DNA of 64,000 nt from Deltaproteobacteria bacterium (GTDB taxonomy: Bacteria > Myxococcota_A > Polyangia > HGW-17 > SLPX01): assembly GCA_021162935.1 (NCBI GenBank), contig JAGGXR010000030.1:28369-92368 (forward strand). The letters run 5' to 3'. Position numbers and translations under genes: made by a program. The notes below the pieces were generated by a model, which was not told where the DNA came from, did no database searches, and worked only from the letters and a program-made list of their open reading frames with translations. The stretch's first letter is position 1. Each line of letters starts with the position of its first letter. Positions 8,345 through 17,417 of this stretch are shown one piece after another.

Positions 8345-9325
8345 TCAATCGTCCCGGTGCGGCCATTGCCCCAAAAATCGCACTTCGTAGTCCAAAACGA
8401 CTCCCGCTTTCTCGGCCACGACGCGACGCACCGTCTCCATCACGGCTCGAATGTCTCCGGCGCAAGCCTGGCCATCATGAACCACGAAATTCCCGTGCCG
8501 TTCGCTCACCCAAGCGCCACCGATGCGCAATCCTTTGAGTCCACAAGCATCCACCAACCGGCCCGCCGACTCACCGCTGGGGTTCTTGAACACACATCCA
8601 CAAGATGGATACTCGTCTTCTCCGTTCTGAGAGCGATGGCGCCCATTCGCCTCCATCTGAGCCTGGATGCGATCCGGAGGAGCCTCCTCCAAAACCCACT
8701 CCACCTCCGCCACGATCAAACCGCGCTCCATGAAGGGAGACCGTTTGTAGGCGAACAAATCCGGGGACAGGTCCATCGAATGGGTCTGTCCCCGCTCATC
8801 CACCACGATGGCCCTCACTGCTCGATCCCGAAACTCCTGTCCAAAAGCGCGTGCATTCATGAACGCCGCTCCCCCGACGGACCCGGGAAGTTTGTGAAAA
8901 AACTCGATCCCGGCCAGACCATGCTCAAGCGCCGCCTGAACAACATCCGTGCAGGAGGCTCCAGCCTGCGCACGAAGCCGACGGTCGTGGATCACGATCC
9001 GATCCATGTTCGAGGTCACCACCACGGGACCATTGATGCCGGCATCCGACACGAGCACATTACTACCCATACCAAGGATGTCGAACGGAACATCCTGTTC
9101 CGCGAAGAAACGAACCACCGACGAAAGTTGCTCGGTGGTCGCGGGAAAAACGGCCAGTCGTGCCGGCCCTCCGACTCGGTACGTACAAAGATTCGCCATG
9201 GAAACATCGGTCCGAACCAGATCCGATCCCAAACGACGACGCAGCCCTTCAAGCAAACCGATGCCTCTGGCCGTCTTAGAAAAAACGGCTCCAGACAACA
9301 CCCCAAGCATCTCACGTGAGGTCAT
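8345..9325 (-). CDS. murB: UDP-N-acetylenolpyruvoylglucosamine reductase
   Basis: MurB is an FAD enzyme of the cytoplasmic peptidoglycan pathway; it reduces the enolpyruvyl group to make UDP-N-acetylmuramate. The 326-residue product shows the FAD-binding start (LCTYRVGGPA, then GMGSNVLVSD), FHKLPGSVGGAAFMNA, the long YKRSPF segment, and YPSCGCVFKNP. In the last motif the residue aligned with the proton-donating Ser of E. coli MurB (GS.FKNP) is Cys; Cys can plausibly replace Ser, but this should be noted. The ATG at 9325 overlaps the panC stop as ATGA. No other cell-wall gene of the murein cluster is adjacent. Confidence 0.93.
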   Translation of the reverse strand: MTSREMLGVLSGAVFSKTARGIGLLEGLRRRLGSDLVRTDVSMANLCTYRVGGPARLAVFPATTEQLSSVVRFFAEQDVPFDILGMGSNVLVSDAGINGPVVVTSNMDRIVIHDRRLRAQAGASCTDVVQAALEHGLAGIEFFHKLPGSVGGAAFMNARAFGQEFRDRAVRAIVVDERGQTHSMDLSPDLFAYKRSPFMERGLIVAEVEWVLEEAPPDRIQAQMEANGRHRSQNGEDEYPSCGCVFKNPSGESAGRLVDACGLKGLRIGGAWVSERHGNFVVHDGQACAGDIRAVMETVRRVVAEKAGVVLDYEVRFLGQWPHRDD

Positions 9326-10215
9326 ACGTCAACCTTTGCAACCAACGGTCCATCCACGCCAAGCAGCACATTGTCGATCAATCTCGTCGTGCCCACGAAC
9401 ACGGCCAGGGCCATCACGGCCCGATCGCCGACGGTGGTCAGGGCCGCCAGTGTTTCAGCATCCCTGACCTCCACGTAATCCACCTTGGCATCCGGTTCCA
9501 CGTCGATGACCGACCGAGCAGTTGCCACCAGTCGATCTGCCGACCGCTCCCCTTTTTCGAACAGCGACTGAGCCTGTCTCATTCCACGCACCAAGCACGT
9601 GGCCTGTCGCCTCTCGTCGCCGCTAAGATAGCTGTTCCTGCTGCTCATGGCAAGGCCGTCGGTCTCGCGCACGATAGGCCCCGCCTCGATCTGGATGCCC
9701 ATATCCAGATCACGGACCATCCGCTCGATCACCTTGAGTTGCTGGTAGTCCTTGCGACCAAAGACGGCCACATCCGGTCGAACGACGTTGAAGAGCTTGG
9801 CCACCACCGTCGCTACCCCGCGAAAATGTCCCGGCCTGCTCGCTCCGCACAGGGGCAGACTCAGGTCCGTCACACTCACGTACGTCTGGAATCCTTCCGG
9901 GTACATCGCCTCCACATCGGGGACGTAGGCAATTTCGACTCCGCAGGAGGCGGCCCTTTCCAGATCTCCGGATAGGTCTCTTGGATACTGGTCCAGATCC
10001 TCGTTGGGGCCGAACTGGGTCGGATTGACGAATATCGAAACGACCGTCACATCCGCCATGGCGTGGGCCCGACGCATGAGACTCATATGACCCTCGTGAA
10101 GGAAACCCATGGTCGGCACGAACCCGATCGTCTTCGAATGGCGTTTCAAATCCGAACTCAACGACCGCATTTCGGCCGAACTCTCGACAACCCGTATCCC
10201 GTCCATCTGGCCCAT
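9322..10215 (-). CDS. panC: Pantothenate synthetase
   Basis: PanC joins pantoate and beta-alanine using ATP, the last step of pantothenate synthesis in the cytosol. The 297-residue product shows PTMGFLHEGHMSL with the HxGH nucleotide motif, FVNPTQFGPNEDLDQYPR, the GRKDYQQL segment and SSRNSYLS, all family hallmarks. The ATG at 10215 was chosen because GAGG lies 11 bases upstream and the family sequence starts just after it; the ATG at 10206 is an alternative. It is coupled to murB by ATGA and follows the TPR gene by 43 bases. Confidence 0.93.
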   Translation of the reverse strand: MGQMDGIRVVESSAEMRSLSSDLKRHSKTIGFVPTMGFLHEGHMSLMRRAHAMADVTVVSIFVNPTQFGPNEDLDQYPRDLSGDLERAASCGVEIAYVPDVEAMYPEGFQTYVSVTDLSLPLCGASRPGHFRGVATVVAKLFNVVRPDVAVFGRKDYQQLKVIERMVRDLDMGIQIEAGPIVRETDGLAMSSRNSYLSGDERRQATCLVRGMRQAQSLFEKGERSADRLVATARSVIDVEPDAKVDYVEVRDAETLAALTTVGDRAVMALAVFVGTTRLIDNVLLGVDGPLVAKVDV

Positions 10216-10258
10216 CACCCCGTGTTCCTCTGCTTCGCGAACGCCGCGTCCCTTCGCG

Positions 10259-11173
10259 TCATCTTCGACGATGGACCCGGCGATGCAGCCCGGCTCTGTT
10301 GGCCACATGCCCTCGCCGTCCCACCAATTCCTTGATGTGCTCCGCGGCGCGAAGCCGCCAGGGACTCGTCGACACTTTCTTCAAAAAAAGGCGGAAATGG
10401 CGCAACGCTTCGACACGACGACCAGCCGCCTCATGCGCCAAAGCCAAATAATACTCCACTTCCCCGTTAGGCACGAAAAACACATCCGGCCCAATCAGAG
10501 AGCCCAGTTTCGGATCGCGACGCAAGGCACCTCGGGCGACCCGACGTGCAATATCGGCCTGACCATCACGATCCAAAGCAACCGCCAACCCCCACAGGGC
10601 ACCCGCATTCCCGGGGCGGACACGAAGCGACTTCCGGTACCAAACGATCGCCTCCGCAAGGCGACCGATGCCCATCAGGGTCTCGGCCATGTTCGTCTGA
10701 ACCCCAACCAATTGCCTCGGGTCGCTCAGTGCCTTGAGGCTACGACGGTACTCTGCCACGGCATGGATCAGGTCCAGTCTCTTCGTGTAGCAAATCGCCA
10801 GCCGAAAGGCGAGGTCCGCATTGGCATGCCCGTTGGGTTGCAGTCTGCGACAGGTAAGCAGCGCTCGCGTCGCCGGCTCATATCGCCGCATGACGTACAA
10901 GACGACCCCATAGAGACACCACAAAGACATGTCTCGACGATGATCCATCACCGCACTCTTCGTTCTGGCCGCCACGACAGCCAGGGCTTTTCGATCCCAG
11001 ACTTGGCCGTGCCTCGCTTTTTCAAAAAGAGCCAGCAACTGTCTGAAATCCTGACGGTTGCTCGTTTCCGAGGCTCGACGTCCTGACAGATCCTGCCAGA
11101 TCACGCCCGCATTTCCGGGTCCAGATAGCAACAGGCACCAACCTGCTGCAACGATCCCGACCAAAACTCTCAT
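10259..11173 (-). CDS. Secreted TPR-repeat protein
   Basis: The 304-residue product begins with a signal peptide (MRVLVGIVAAGWCLLL, cleavage likely after GNA). The rest is helical with tetratricopeptide-like units, for example around AEAIVWYRKSLRVRPGNAGA and DLIHAVAEYRRSLKALSDP. Such proteins act as periplasmic scaffolds; the partner is unknown. The ATG at 11173 overlaps the stop of the upstream TPR gene (ATGA). It precedes panC in the same transcript. The two TPR genes appear distantly related to each other in layout, but clear homology was not established. Confidence 0.75.
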   Translation of the reverse strand: MRVLVGIVAAGWCLLLSGPGNAGVIWQDLSGRRASETSNRQDFRQLLALFEKARHGQVWDRKALAVVAARTKSAVMDHRRDMSLWCLYGVVLYVMRRYEPATRALLTCRRLQPNGHANADLAFRLAICYTKRLDLIHAVAEYRRSLKALSDPRQLVGVQTNMAETLMGIGRLAEAIVWYRKSLRVRPGNAGALWGLAVALDRDGQADIARRVARGALRRDPKLGSLIGPDVFFVPNGEVEYYLALAHEAAGRRVEALRHFRLFLKKVSTSPWRLRAAEHIKELVGRRGHVANRAGLHRRVHRRR

Positions 11174-12195
11174 CGTCCCTTCACCGTCGAATCCCGCTTG
11201 AGCCCCTTTACAAACTGTGCCCCAAGCCACTGGCACCTTTGTCTTCCCTTTGAATGAACCGAACGTTCGGGTTTCCATCGACGGATCCGCTCGATCACCA
11301 TGGCATATGGATTCGACTTGAATCGTCGCATGTATTGGTGCCACATGGCTTCCGCCTGTCGGGCACAACCGGCTCGCTGGAGGAAGACGGCCAGATAGAA
11401 TCGCCTCCCCAGAACACCCAAAAACACGAGGCCAGGCCGAAACAGAAATGCCCCCGCCGAGTCATGAACCATGGCACCCTTCATACTCGAAAAGCCGGCG
11501 CCAATCCGACCATCCAACAAAAGCGCGGCGGACAACGTATACCAAGCAGCGAGATACCTTCTCCGCCGCTTGACTGCCGCGTTGGCAAAATCGACCGCCA
11601 TGTTCGGCATTCCTGCAGCCAACAACACCTCCGCCGCATCATTCAATGACACCGCCGCTGTCCGGGCGTCACCCCCGGCCCGCTGGAGACGGTCCATGAT
11701 CCGCCGCAGCACCTGAATGGCCTGATATGGCCGGCCGGCCCGGGTCAGCACGACGGCCCGAAGCAGCACGCCCATGCCATCGTTCTTGGAGACCGAACCT
11801 TCCGTATCACGAAACAATTGGGCCGCCCGCCACCATTGGTGATGCGAAAGGTAGAGGTGCAACAGCGCCCTGCGTGGCATCGCATATCCGGGCTCCAAAC
11901 GAATCGCCTGCTTCAACAACCCAAGGGCTCTGTCATACCCACCAGGCCGCACCGACTCGCTCATGGCACGAGCCACGAGTTGCCGACATCTCGCGGCGTG
12001 GGGATGCGCAATGCCCAACCAAGACAGTCCGGACCAAGGGGTCTTCGACCAACACCGCCTCGCCTCGCCCTGTGCCGCACAGAATCCTCTCTCAAGAAAT
12101 GAAGGCATTCCTGTCGCCAATCGGCCGGTCGTATTCGGCCGGGCTCCAGCCTGCCCATAGGAAAGCAACACAGCAAAAAACAAAAGCGACTTCAT
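11170..12195 (-). CDS. Secreted TPR-like protein, first gene of the operon
   Basis: The 341-residue product has a signal peptide (MKSLLFFAVLLSYGQAGA) and helical repeats such as YDRALGLLKQAIRLEPGYAMPRRALLHLY and RPYQAIQVLRRIM, which fit TPR units. The C-terminal half (ADVFANAAV-type helices and a basic tail) is not recognised. The ATG at 12195 places the signal peptide at the N-terminus; longer upstream versions lack this feature. It is divergent from the L,D-transpeptidase gene, with about 110 bases between them for both promoters. Function unknown; location beside murB and a transpeptidase suggests an envelope role (inference). Confidence 0.65.
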   Translation of the reverse strand: MKSLLFFAVLLSYGQAGARPNTTGRLATGMPSFLERGFCAAQGEARRCWSKTPWSGLSWLGIAHPHAARCRQLVARAMSESVRPGGYDRALGLLKQAIRLEPGYAMPRRALLHLYLSHHQWWRAAQLFRDTEGSVSKNDGMGVLLRAVVLTRAGRPYQAIQVLRRIMDRLQRAGGDARTAAVSLNDAAEVLLAAGMPNMAVDFANAAVKRRRRYLAAWYTLSAALLLDGRIGAGFSSMKGAMVHDSAGAFLFRPGLVFLGVLGRRFYLAVFLQRAGCARQAEAMWHQYMRRFKSNPYAMVIERIRRWKPERSVHSKGRQRCQWLGAQFVKGLKRDSTVKGR

Positions 12196-12306
12196 GGGCG
12201 AACTTGTACCACGAACCCCGCACTTGCACCAGACCGCCGCATGCCTCGACACGCGACAACTCTTCGAATTGGCCATCAAATGAGAGCTGTGCTAAAAATA
12301 TTCGTC

Positions 12307-13686
12307 ATGAAGAAGCTCGTCCTTTTCACCGTGACAGCGATCCTCATCGTGGGTGGCACGGCATCGGCCCAACAACCGGTCGCAAGCCATCCAGCCCACC
12401 TTCGTCGAAGGCCTGCAGGCCGTAAACGATGGCGCCGAAGACGCCGTGTTCCTTCGGGCAGGCGGCGGCGGTTCCGAAAGAATCCTGGAGGTGCACGCAT
12501 CAGCCCCCTCCATCTTTCGGTCAAGGTGACACGACGCACAAGGCTCTGGCGGGTTCCAGGCAAGACCAGCGTCGGTGAGGTCCTGGCCGGCACCTACCTT
12601 CCCCTCCTGGATCGCGTGATGCGTCCCAGGGCGCACAAATGCCTCGGCAAAACCTTTTACGTCGTTGGGCCACGTCTCTTCGTCTGCGCCACAGCCGGCC
12701 GCCCGTCGTACCAATTCCCCCATGGAATCCCCCAGCCGGTCTTACCCTCGGGTCGGATCCTTCCCGTTCGCGTCTTTTCGGCCAATCGAGACGGTGTTTC
12801 GGTCTATCGATCCACAAAGGACGTGCTGGCGGGCAAGCTGGACCGCGTGGTAGAACGCGGTTTTTCCTTTGCAGCCAGATACACCTCAGTCAAGATCGGC
12901 AAACAGCGGTACCTGGTCACCACCAGACACGAATACGTTCCCAAGCGTGAAGTTTGGGAACGAAAGCCCTCCCAGTTTCAAGGTATCCACATGGACGGAA
13001 AGCCCCAAAACACGCCGGGCTGCGTGACGGCACGCAAGTTCGCATGGGTCTGGGACCGCCCCGGTAGAGGGAAGAAACGCGTGGGCCGCAAGGCTCGATA
13101 CGACTGGGTGACCATCTACGAACGCAAACGGGTCGGCAAACGCCGCTTCGTACGAATCGGTGAAAACCAGTGGCTCGATGCCAGACTGGTGCGACGTTTC
13201 ATCTTCACGACACCGCCGCGCCGCCTCTCCAGCCCGGATGGCAAGTGGATCGAGGTCCTGACCGGAAGGTGGCAGACCCTGGTGGCCTACGAAGGGACGA
13301 AGCCCGTCTTCGCCACCCTCGTCTCCACGGGCCGCCATGAGCACCAGTCCCCAGAAGGCCTCTTTCGGATCTGGATCAAGATTGGCGTCGATCGAATGAA
13401 CAACCACCCGGGAGAAGCCGAGATGTATCTGGTCGAGGCGGTCCCTTGGATCATGTACTTCTATCAGGGGTTCGCCCTCCACGGCGCCTACTGGCATGAT
13501 GGATTCGGCTCACCGCGCAGCCACGGCTGCATCAATCTCTCGCCCAAGGACGCCAAGACCATCTTCGACTGGACGACCCCCGCCCTTCCCCCAGGATGGC
13601 ATTCGAGATGGACGGATAAATATGCTCCCGGCACGCTCGTACGCATCAGACGCACCCCCCGCCAGAAGGTCTTCTACAAGAGATAG
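12307..13686 (+). CDS. L,D-transpeptidase (YkuD family)
   Basis: The 459-residue exported protein should cross-link peptidoglycan or attach proteins to it in the periplasm. It starts with a signal peptide (MKKLVLFTVTAILIVGG...ASA), then a very Arg-rich stretch at about residues 30-60 and a middle region of unrecognised domains. The YkuD catalytic domain lies at the C-terminus: IEVLTGRWQTLVAYEG, STGRHEHQSPEG, and FALHGAYWHDGFG...SHGCINLS, where His and the SHGC Cys are the active-site residues. An upstream ATG at 12280 is possible; neither start has a good ribosome site. The gene diverges from the TPR/panC/murB operon. Confidence 0.88.
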   Translation: MKKLVLFTVTAILIVGGTASAQQPVASHPAHLRRRPAGRKRWRRRRRVPSGRRRRFRKNPGGARISPLHLSVKVTRRTRLWRVPGKTSVGEVLAGTYLPLLDRVMRPRAHKCLGKTFYVVGPRLFVCATAGRPSYQFPHGIPQPVLPSGRILPVRVFSANRDGVSVYRSTKDVLAGKLDRVVERGFSFAARYTSVKIGKQRYLVTTRHEYVPKREVWERKPSQFQGIHMDGKPQNTPGCVTARKFAWVWDRPGRGKKRVGRKARYDWVTIYERKRVGKRRFVRIGENQWLDARLVRRFIFTTPPRRLSSPDGKWIEVLTGRWQTLVAYEGTKPVFATLVSTGRHEHQSPEGLFRIWIKIGVDRMNNHPGEAEMYLVEAVPWIMYFYQGFALHGAYWHDGFGSPRSHGCINLSPKDAKTIFDWTTPALPPGWHSRWTDKYAPGTLVRIRRTPRQKVFYKR

Positions 13687-13721
13687 CGTTCAGGACGCCC
13701 GCCGAATCGCTTGTGGCTGAA

Positions 13722-14696
13722 TCACGATGCAGCGGATGAAGGCTCATCCTCTGCGCCCCGGCGAGCCCGACAGGCTGAAAGTCCGCGGTCTGCATGGTAG
13801 GAACTGCGCACCAAAGGCGCCGACTCGACATGGTCGAACCCCATGCGCATGGCCAGACCGTGAAACTGCTCGAACTGCTCCGGTGTCACGTATCGATCCA
13901 CGGGAACCTGTTTGCGAGATGGTTGGAGATACTGGCCGATCGTGACGATCTGGGCCCCGACCCTACGGAGGTCCCCGAGCGCATCGAGGATCTCCTCGTC
14001 CGTTTCACCAAGCCCCACCATGATGCCGGATTTGGTGATCATGCCGGCCCGATGAGCGGCGTCGAGCACCTTGAGTGTCCGGTCATAATCCGCCTGGGGA
14101 CGAATGGAGGGAGACAGTCGCCGTACCGTCTCGATGTTGTGACCAAATACGTCCGGTCGAGCTGCAAAAACCGTCTCGAGTGCGTCGGGACAGGCCTTGA
14201 AATCGGGAACGAGGACCTCGATGGACGTATCGGGACAGACCTGACGGATCTCCTCGATCACGGCAGCCCAATGGCCGGCACCACCATCGGGCAGGTCGTC
14301 TCTCGTCACCGAGGTCAGCACTGCATGGCGGATGTTCAACGTGGCCAGCGCCTCGGCCACAGCTTTTGGTTCTCCTGGATCGACCGATTCCATACGGCCA
14401 TGCCCCACATGGCAGAAGCGACAGTTCCTCGTGCAATTCGCCCCGAGAATCATCACCGTCACGGCGCCCCGCCCCCAACATTCCCCCAAATTCGGGCAGG
14501 CGGCCTCGGTGCAAACCGTATGCAGTCCGAGCCGACGCAGCAGACGCCGCACCTCTGCATACCGACCGGGACCGGGCAGGTGAGTCTTGATCCAATCGGG
14601 CTTGGGCCCTCGTTTCCTCTGCACCGAACTGCGGGCCGATGGCTCGCCGTCGGCTGATATCTTTCCAATGTGCTCGTGGCCATCCATGGCGTTCAC
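13722..14696 (-). CDS. lipA: Lipoyl synthase
   Basis: This radical-SAM enzyme inserts two sulfur atoms into the octanoyl group carried by lipoyl-dependent proteins. The 324-residue product has the auxiliary cluster motif CTEAACPNLGECW near residues 62-74, the radical-SAM motif CTRNCRFC near 88-95, GLGETDEEI, and the C-terminal RSSYHAD with the conserved Arg-Ser-Ser. About 25 extra C-terminal residues rich in Ala, Arg and Glu follow. The ATG at 14696 overlaps the stop of the VTT membrane protein gene. No lipB is nearby. The 3' end faces the transpeptidase gene across 35 bases. Confidence 0.95.
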   Translation of the reverse strand: MNAMDGHEHIGKISADGEPSARSSVQRKRGPKPDWIKTHLPGPGRYAEVRRLLRRLGLHTVCTEAACPNLGECWGRGAVTVMILGANCTRNCRFCHVGHGRMESVDPGEPKAVAEALATLNIRHAVLTSVTRDDLPDGGAGHWAAVIEEIRQVCPDTSIEVLVPDFKACPDALETVFAARPDVFGHNIETVRRLSPSIRPQADYDRTLKVLDAAHRAGMITKSGIMVGLGETDEEILDALGDLRRVGAQIVTIGQYLQPSRKQVPVDRYVTPEQFEQFHGLAMRMGFDHVESAPLVRSSYHADRGLSACRARRGAEDEPSSAAS

Positions 14697-15409
14697 ATCT
14701 CCAATCCAGTCATCGCACGCTCGCCAGCCGAAACTGCCACCATCTTCTTACCAAGCCAATAGGTGCCCACCAGGAACACCACGAGGCTGACCAGGGCGAG
14801 CCAAAATACCGGAGAACCGGGTCTGGTGATCGCCGACCCAAAAAATGGATACAGCATGGCACCGGGAAGCACACCGATGAAGGTTCCAACGAGATATCGG
14901 CCATATGGGACCCCCCACAGGCCACAACCATAACTAAACGTGGTGTAATGCGCCACTGGGCATACCCGGAGCAGCGCCACCGCCCAGACTCCATGACGGC
15001 GTCCCAGCATGTCCAAACCAGACGACAGCCTGGGCGACCGATCGATCAATGTCTGGACCCAAGGCCTGGCCAGACGCGAAGCTACTACGTAAAAAACAGA
15101 ACCGGCAATCAGGTCGGCCGCAACGGACAACAGACCAGCCCACAAAGGAACAAAGAGCAACCCACCTGCCGTGATCAGCGCCATTCTGGGAACGAACAGG
15201 ATCTCACCCAGGACCAGGGCGGCCACGTAGCCCACGTAGGCCATCGCCCCGAGGCGGCTGATCCAAAGATGCAGATGGTCTGGGCTGAGGACCTGCCGAA
15301 TCGGCGTGACCAACGACAGCAACAGGCAAACCACCAGAAGGCCGATAAATAGAACCACCTTCCATCGACCCGACGCCCTGTCGGAAACTGAAGCAGAGGA
15401 TCGGCTCAC
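14693..15409 (-). CDS. VTT/DedA-like (TVP38/TMEM64 family) membrane protein
   Basis: The 238-residue product is an inner-membrane protein with about five or six hydrophobic segments. It begins after a short basic tail with WKVVLFIGLLVVCLLLSLV and includes VLGEILFVPRMALITAGGLLFVP and the conserved-type segment VALLRVCPVAHYTTFSYGCG followed by YLVGTFIGVLPGAMLYPFFG. This matches the SNARE-associated/VTT family, linked to lipid scrambling or transport in related proteins; the substrate here is unknown. The GTG at 15409 overlaps the Nudix gene stop (GTGA) and is preferred over upstream in-frame codons lying inside that gene. Confidence 0.82.
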   Translation of the reverse strand: MSRSSASVSDRASGRWKVVLFIGLLVVCLLLSLVTPIRQVLSPDHLHLWISRLGAMAYVGYVAALVLGEILFVPRMALITAGGLLFVPLWAGLLSVAADLIAGSVFYVVASRLARPWVQTLIDRSPRLSSGLDMLGRRHGVWAVALLRVCPVAHYTTFSYGCGLWGVPYGRYLVGTFIGVLPGAMLYPFFGSAITRPGSPVFWLALVSLVVFLVGTYWLGKKMVAVSAGERAMTGLEM

Positions 15410-15828
15410 CTGGTCCGGCCTTCCATTCCGAGCAATTGGTCCATGGTCGCTCGATCTGCAGGAGGGAAAGGATACCGAGCCAACTCCGTCGAGGGGACCC
15501 AACGAAATTCCGCCACGTGACGGGCCTCGGGCTCCCCCTTTCGAATGAAGGCTTCATAGAGACGGATCCGCACGGAATAATCCTCGTAATCGTGCTCGGT
15601 CTCCCCAACCACATCGCCCACTTCCGCCTCGATCCCGAGCCGCTCGCCTAACTCTCGGACCAATGCCTGTCGGTCCTGCTCGCCCTGTTCGACCATCCCG
15701 CCTGGAAATTCCCAAAAACCGGGCAGCACAGCATGATTCGCCCGCTTGGTGATCAGATATCCTGCGTCCGATTGAATCAACGCCGCCACCACATGGACCA
15801 CTGACCTGTTCATTGCGTGTTCTTCCAT
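15406..15828 (-). CDS. Nudix hydrolase, MutT-like
   Basis: The 140-residue product has the (deoxy)nucleoside triphosphate hydrolase fold. The start VHVVAALIQSDAGYLITKRA and WEFPGG are typical of MutT-type 8-oxo-dGTPases. The Nudix box is GMVEQGE...RELGERLGI; the last of the clustered metal-binding Glu positions (REUxEExGU) is Arg, while the others are present. This substitution occurs in some family members, so activity is still likely. An alternative ATG at 15813 has GGAAG eight bases upstream. It leads a three-gene coupled set with the VTT protein and lipA. Confidence 0.85.
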   Translation of the reverse strand: MEEHAMNRSVVHVVAALIQSDAGYLITKRANHAVLPGFWEFPGGMVEQGEQDRQALVRELGERLGIEAEVGDVVGETEHDYEDYSVRIRLYEAFIRKGEPEARHVAEFRWVPSTELARYPFPPADRATMDQLLGMEGRTR

Positions 15829-16116
15829 ATCCGCTCACCTCGTGTCGTCCAACAGCGCGCCCCGGACCCCAAACCGACGACGAATAGACGCAAGCACATG
15901 AGACAAACCTAGACGAGGCGACACGAAGGTCAAGATGCAAAACAGCAACACGTGCCAATATCGTCCCGCCCCGTCTCCCATCCCCTGTCTGACGGCACAC
16001 GAACGAGACCACCTCAATCGTCGGGTCGATTTCCTGAAAAAACCAGCAAGTGTTCGGAGGATGGTGGGTTCGAGGCTCTGACAGGGCCAGGAATTTTTCG
16101 TCCAATGCAGACGATC

Positions 16117-16133
16117 TTCACCCAATGGGTGAA
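16117..16133. repeat. 7-3-7 inverted repeat, possible operator
   Basis: TTCACCC and GGGTGAA flank AAT. It lies about 100 bases upstream of the predicted promoter of the che cluster. It is followed by AAAA on the plus strand, so a weak hairpin terminator is also possible. Confidence 0.3.
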
Positions 16134-16227
16134 AAACGAGGGTGTTGAGATCCCGCCGAATTCTTGCTATGAAATCTTGAGATACTTACGAAAAGTGTTC
16201 GTGTCCATATCGACTCACCCGGCGTTT

Positions 16228-16236
16228 TGATATAAA
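16228..16236 (+). promoter_or_regulatory. Extended -10 promoter of the che cluster
   Basis: TGATATAAA fits an extended -10 element (TG, one base, then TATAAA). No good -35 is seen at the right distance, which is common for extended -10 promoters. The first CheW start follows about 26 bases downstream. Confidence 0.4.
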
Positions 16237-16261
16237 ATACGTTTGTTGCACATTCGACTCA

Positions 16262-16921
16262 ATGTCTCGCATGAATGGAGGAACGAATCTTCCGTCGGAA
16301 TGCACCATGAACGATCATCCAAAAATCAATGGATTTCCAGAAATCGAGGACGATGCGAGTCGCAAGACGAACTGGCGGATGCTGCTCGGACCCAATGGAG
16401 TCCTATCCCTGGCGACCGAAGAGACCTACCTCGACGCCTATGCTCGCCGTGGCCCGATCGTCGAGTCGGAGCAGCTCCTCGCGTTCCGTCTGGGACGAGA
16501 AATTTATAGTTTGGATCTCGTCACCATTTCGGAAATTCGTCGTTCCCAGGACCTGACCATTATCCCGAAAACAAAGGATTTTCTACTGGGTGTCACCGCC
16601 GTCCGAGGTGGAATCGTTCCCATCATCGACCTCCGCACCCGCCTTGGGCTCGATCGGATGGAAATCACACCCAAGACCCGCATCCTGGTCACGTCGGACC
16701 AGACGATCGAAAGGGGTCGCATCGGAATACTCGTGGACGAAGTCCTCGGCGTAGTGAAGATCCGTTCCGACGCCATCGATCCGCCCCCAGCCACCATAAA
16801 CGCAAACCAGGCAAAATTCGTGCATGGCCTCGGTCGCTATGAGAGCCACGTCATGGTGTTGCTCGACACCAAGGCCGTGGTGGACTACGACGCAGTTGCA
16901 GGCCGGGAGACATCCTCATGA
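16262..16921 (+). CDS. cheW: CheW-like adaptor, first copy
   Basis: CheW couples chemoreceptors to the kinase CheA. The 219-residue product has an N-terminal extension of about 70 residues, then a CheW core: LLAFRLGREIYSLDLVTISEIRR, DFLLGVTAVRGGIVPIIDLRTRLGL, and ILVDEVLGVVKIRSDAIDPPP. RGxIxPIIDLR is the family signature. The ATG at 16307 is an alternative start, since neither has a strong ribosome site. It heads a six-gene cluster and its stop overlaps the start of the second CheW by ATGA. The long N-terminus is unlike the 150-165 residue standard CheW. Confidence 0.87.
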   Translation: MSRMNGGTNLPSECTMNDHPKINGFPEIEDDASRKTNWRMLLGPNGVLSLATEETYLDAYARRGPIVESEQLLAFRLGREIYSLDLVTISEIRRSQDLTIIPKTKDFLLGVTAVRGGIVPIIDLRTRLGLDRMEITPKTRILVTSDQTIERGRIGILVDEVLGVVKIRSDAIDPPPATINANQAKFVHGLGRYESHVMVLLDTKAVVDYDAVAGRETSS

Positions 16922-17403
16922 ACGTCAACGAACAGACCCGACAATTCGTGGGCTTCCGGGTGGGGCCCCACCGAATGGCCATGGATATTTCCCAAATCAA
17001 AGAAATTGTTCCGCCGCTGCCCGTCACCGAAGTTCCCAAGACTCCTGCGTTCATCGAAGGAGTCATCGAACTCCGGGGGGCAATCATCCCTGTCGTGGAC
17101 CTCAGAGCCAAGTTCAATGTCCCACACGAAGACCACGGACACACGAAATCGATCATCGCCGCCATTGAGGGCCACATCTTCGCCTTCGTGGTCGACGAGG
17201 TGACGGACGTAATCCGACTTCCCGTGGATCAAATCAGTCAGGCCCCTACCCTGTCGAACCAGGGCCAAATCCTGCGGGGTGTCTTTCACTACAACGGAGG
17301 TCTCGTTCTCGTTTTGGACCCCACGGGCATCTTTTCGAACGAGGAACGAATCGACCTGGAAGCAATCGAAGCGAATCCACCAACTGCAGAAAATCCGGGA
17401 TAG
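16918..17403 (+). CDS. cheW: CheW-like adaptor, second copy
   Basis: The 161-residue product has normal CheW length and the core VGFRVGPHRMAMDISQIKEIV, FIEGVIELRGAIIPVVDLR and AFVVDEVTDVIRLPVDQI. It overlaps the preceding cheW by four bases, with GGGAG eight bases before the ATG. Two adjacent, different adaptors suggest receptor arrays with mixed CheW content, or that one copy links to another output. No cheA is in the cluster, so the kinase must be encoded elsewhere. Confidence 0.92.
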   Translation: MNVNEQTRQFVGFRVGPHRMAMDISQIKEIVPPLPVTEVPKTPAFIEGVIELRGAIIPVVDLRAKFNVPHEDHGHTKSIIAAIEGHIFAFVVDEVTDVIRLPVDQISQAPTLSNQGQILRGVFHYNGGLVLVLDPTGIFSNEERIDLEAIEANPPTAENPG

Positions 17404-17417
17404 ACGTTCATGAATAA

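Larger units (their letters stand above)
15829..16261. other. Intergenic region between divergent nudix and che clusters
   Basis: About 430 bases without a recognisable gene. It should contain promoters in both directions. Visible features are a 7-3-7 inverted repeat (16117-16133) and an extended -10 element just before the che cluster. Confidence 0.55.

Noticed and set aside
10259..11368. Longer version of the second TPR protein
   Set aside because: The extra 65 residues lie inside the upstream TPR gene and hide the signal peptide at 11173.
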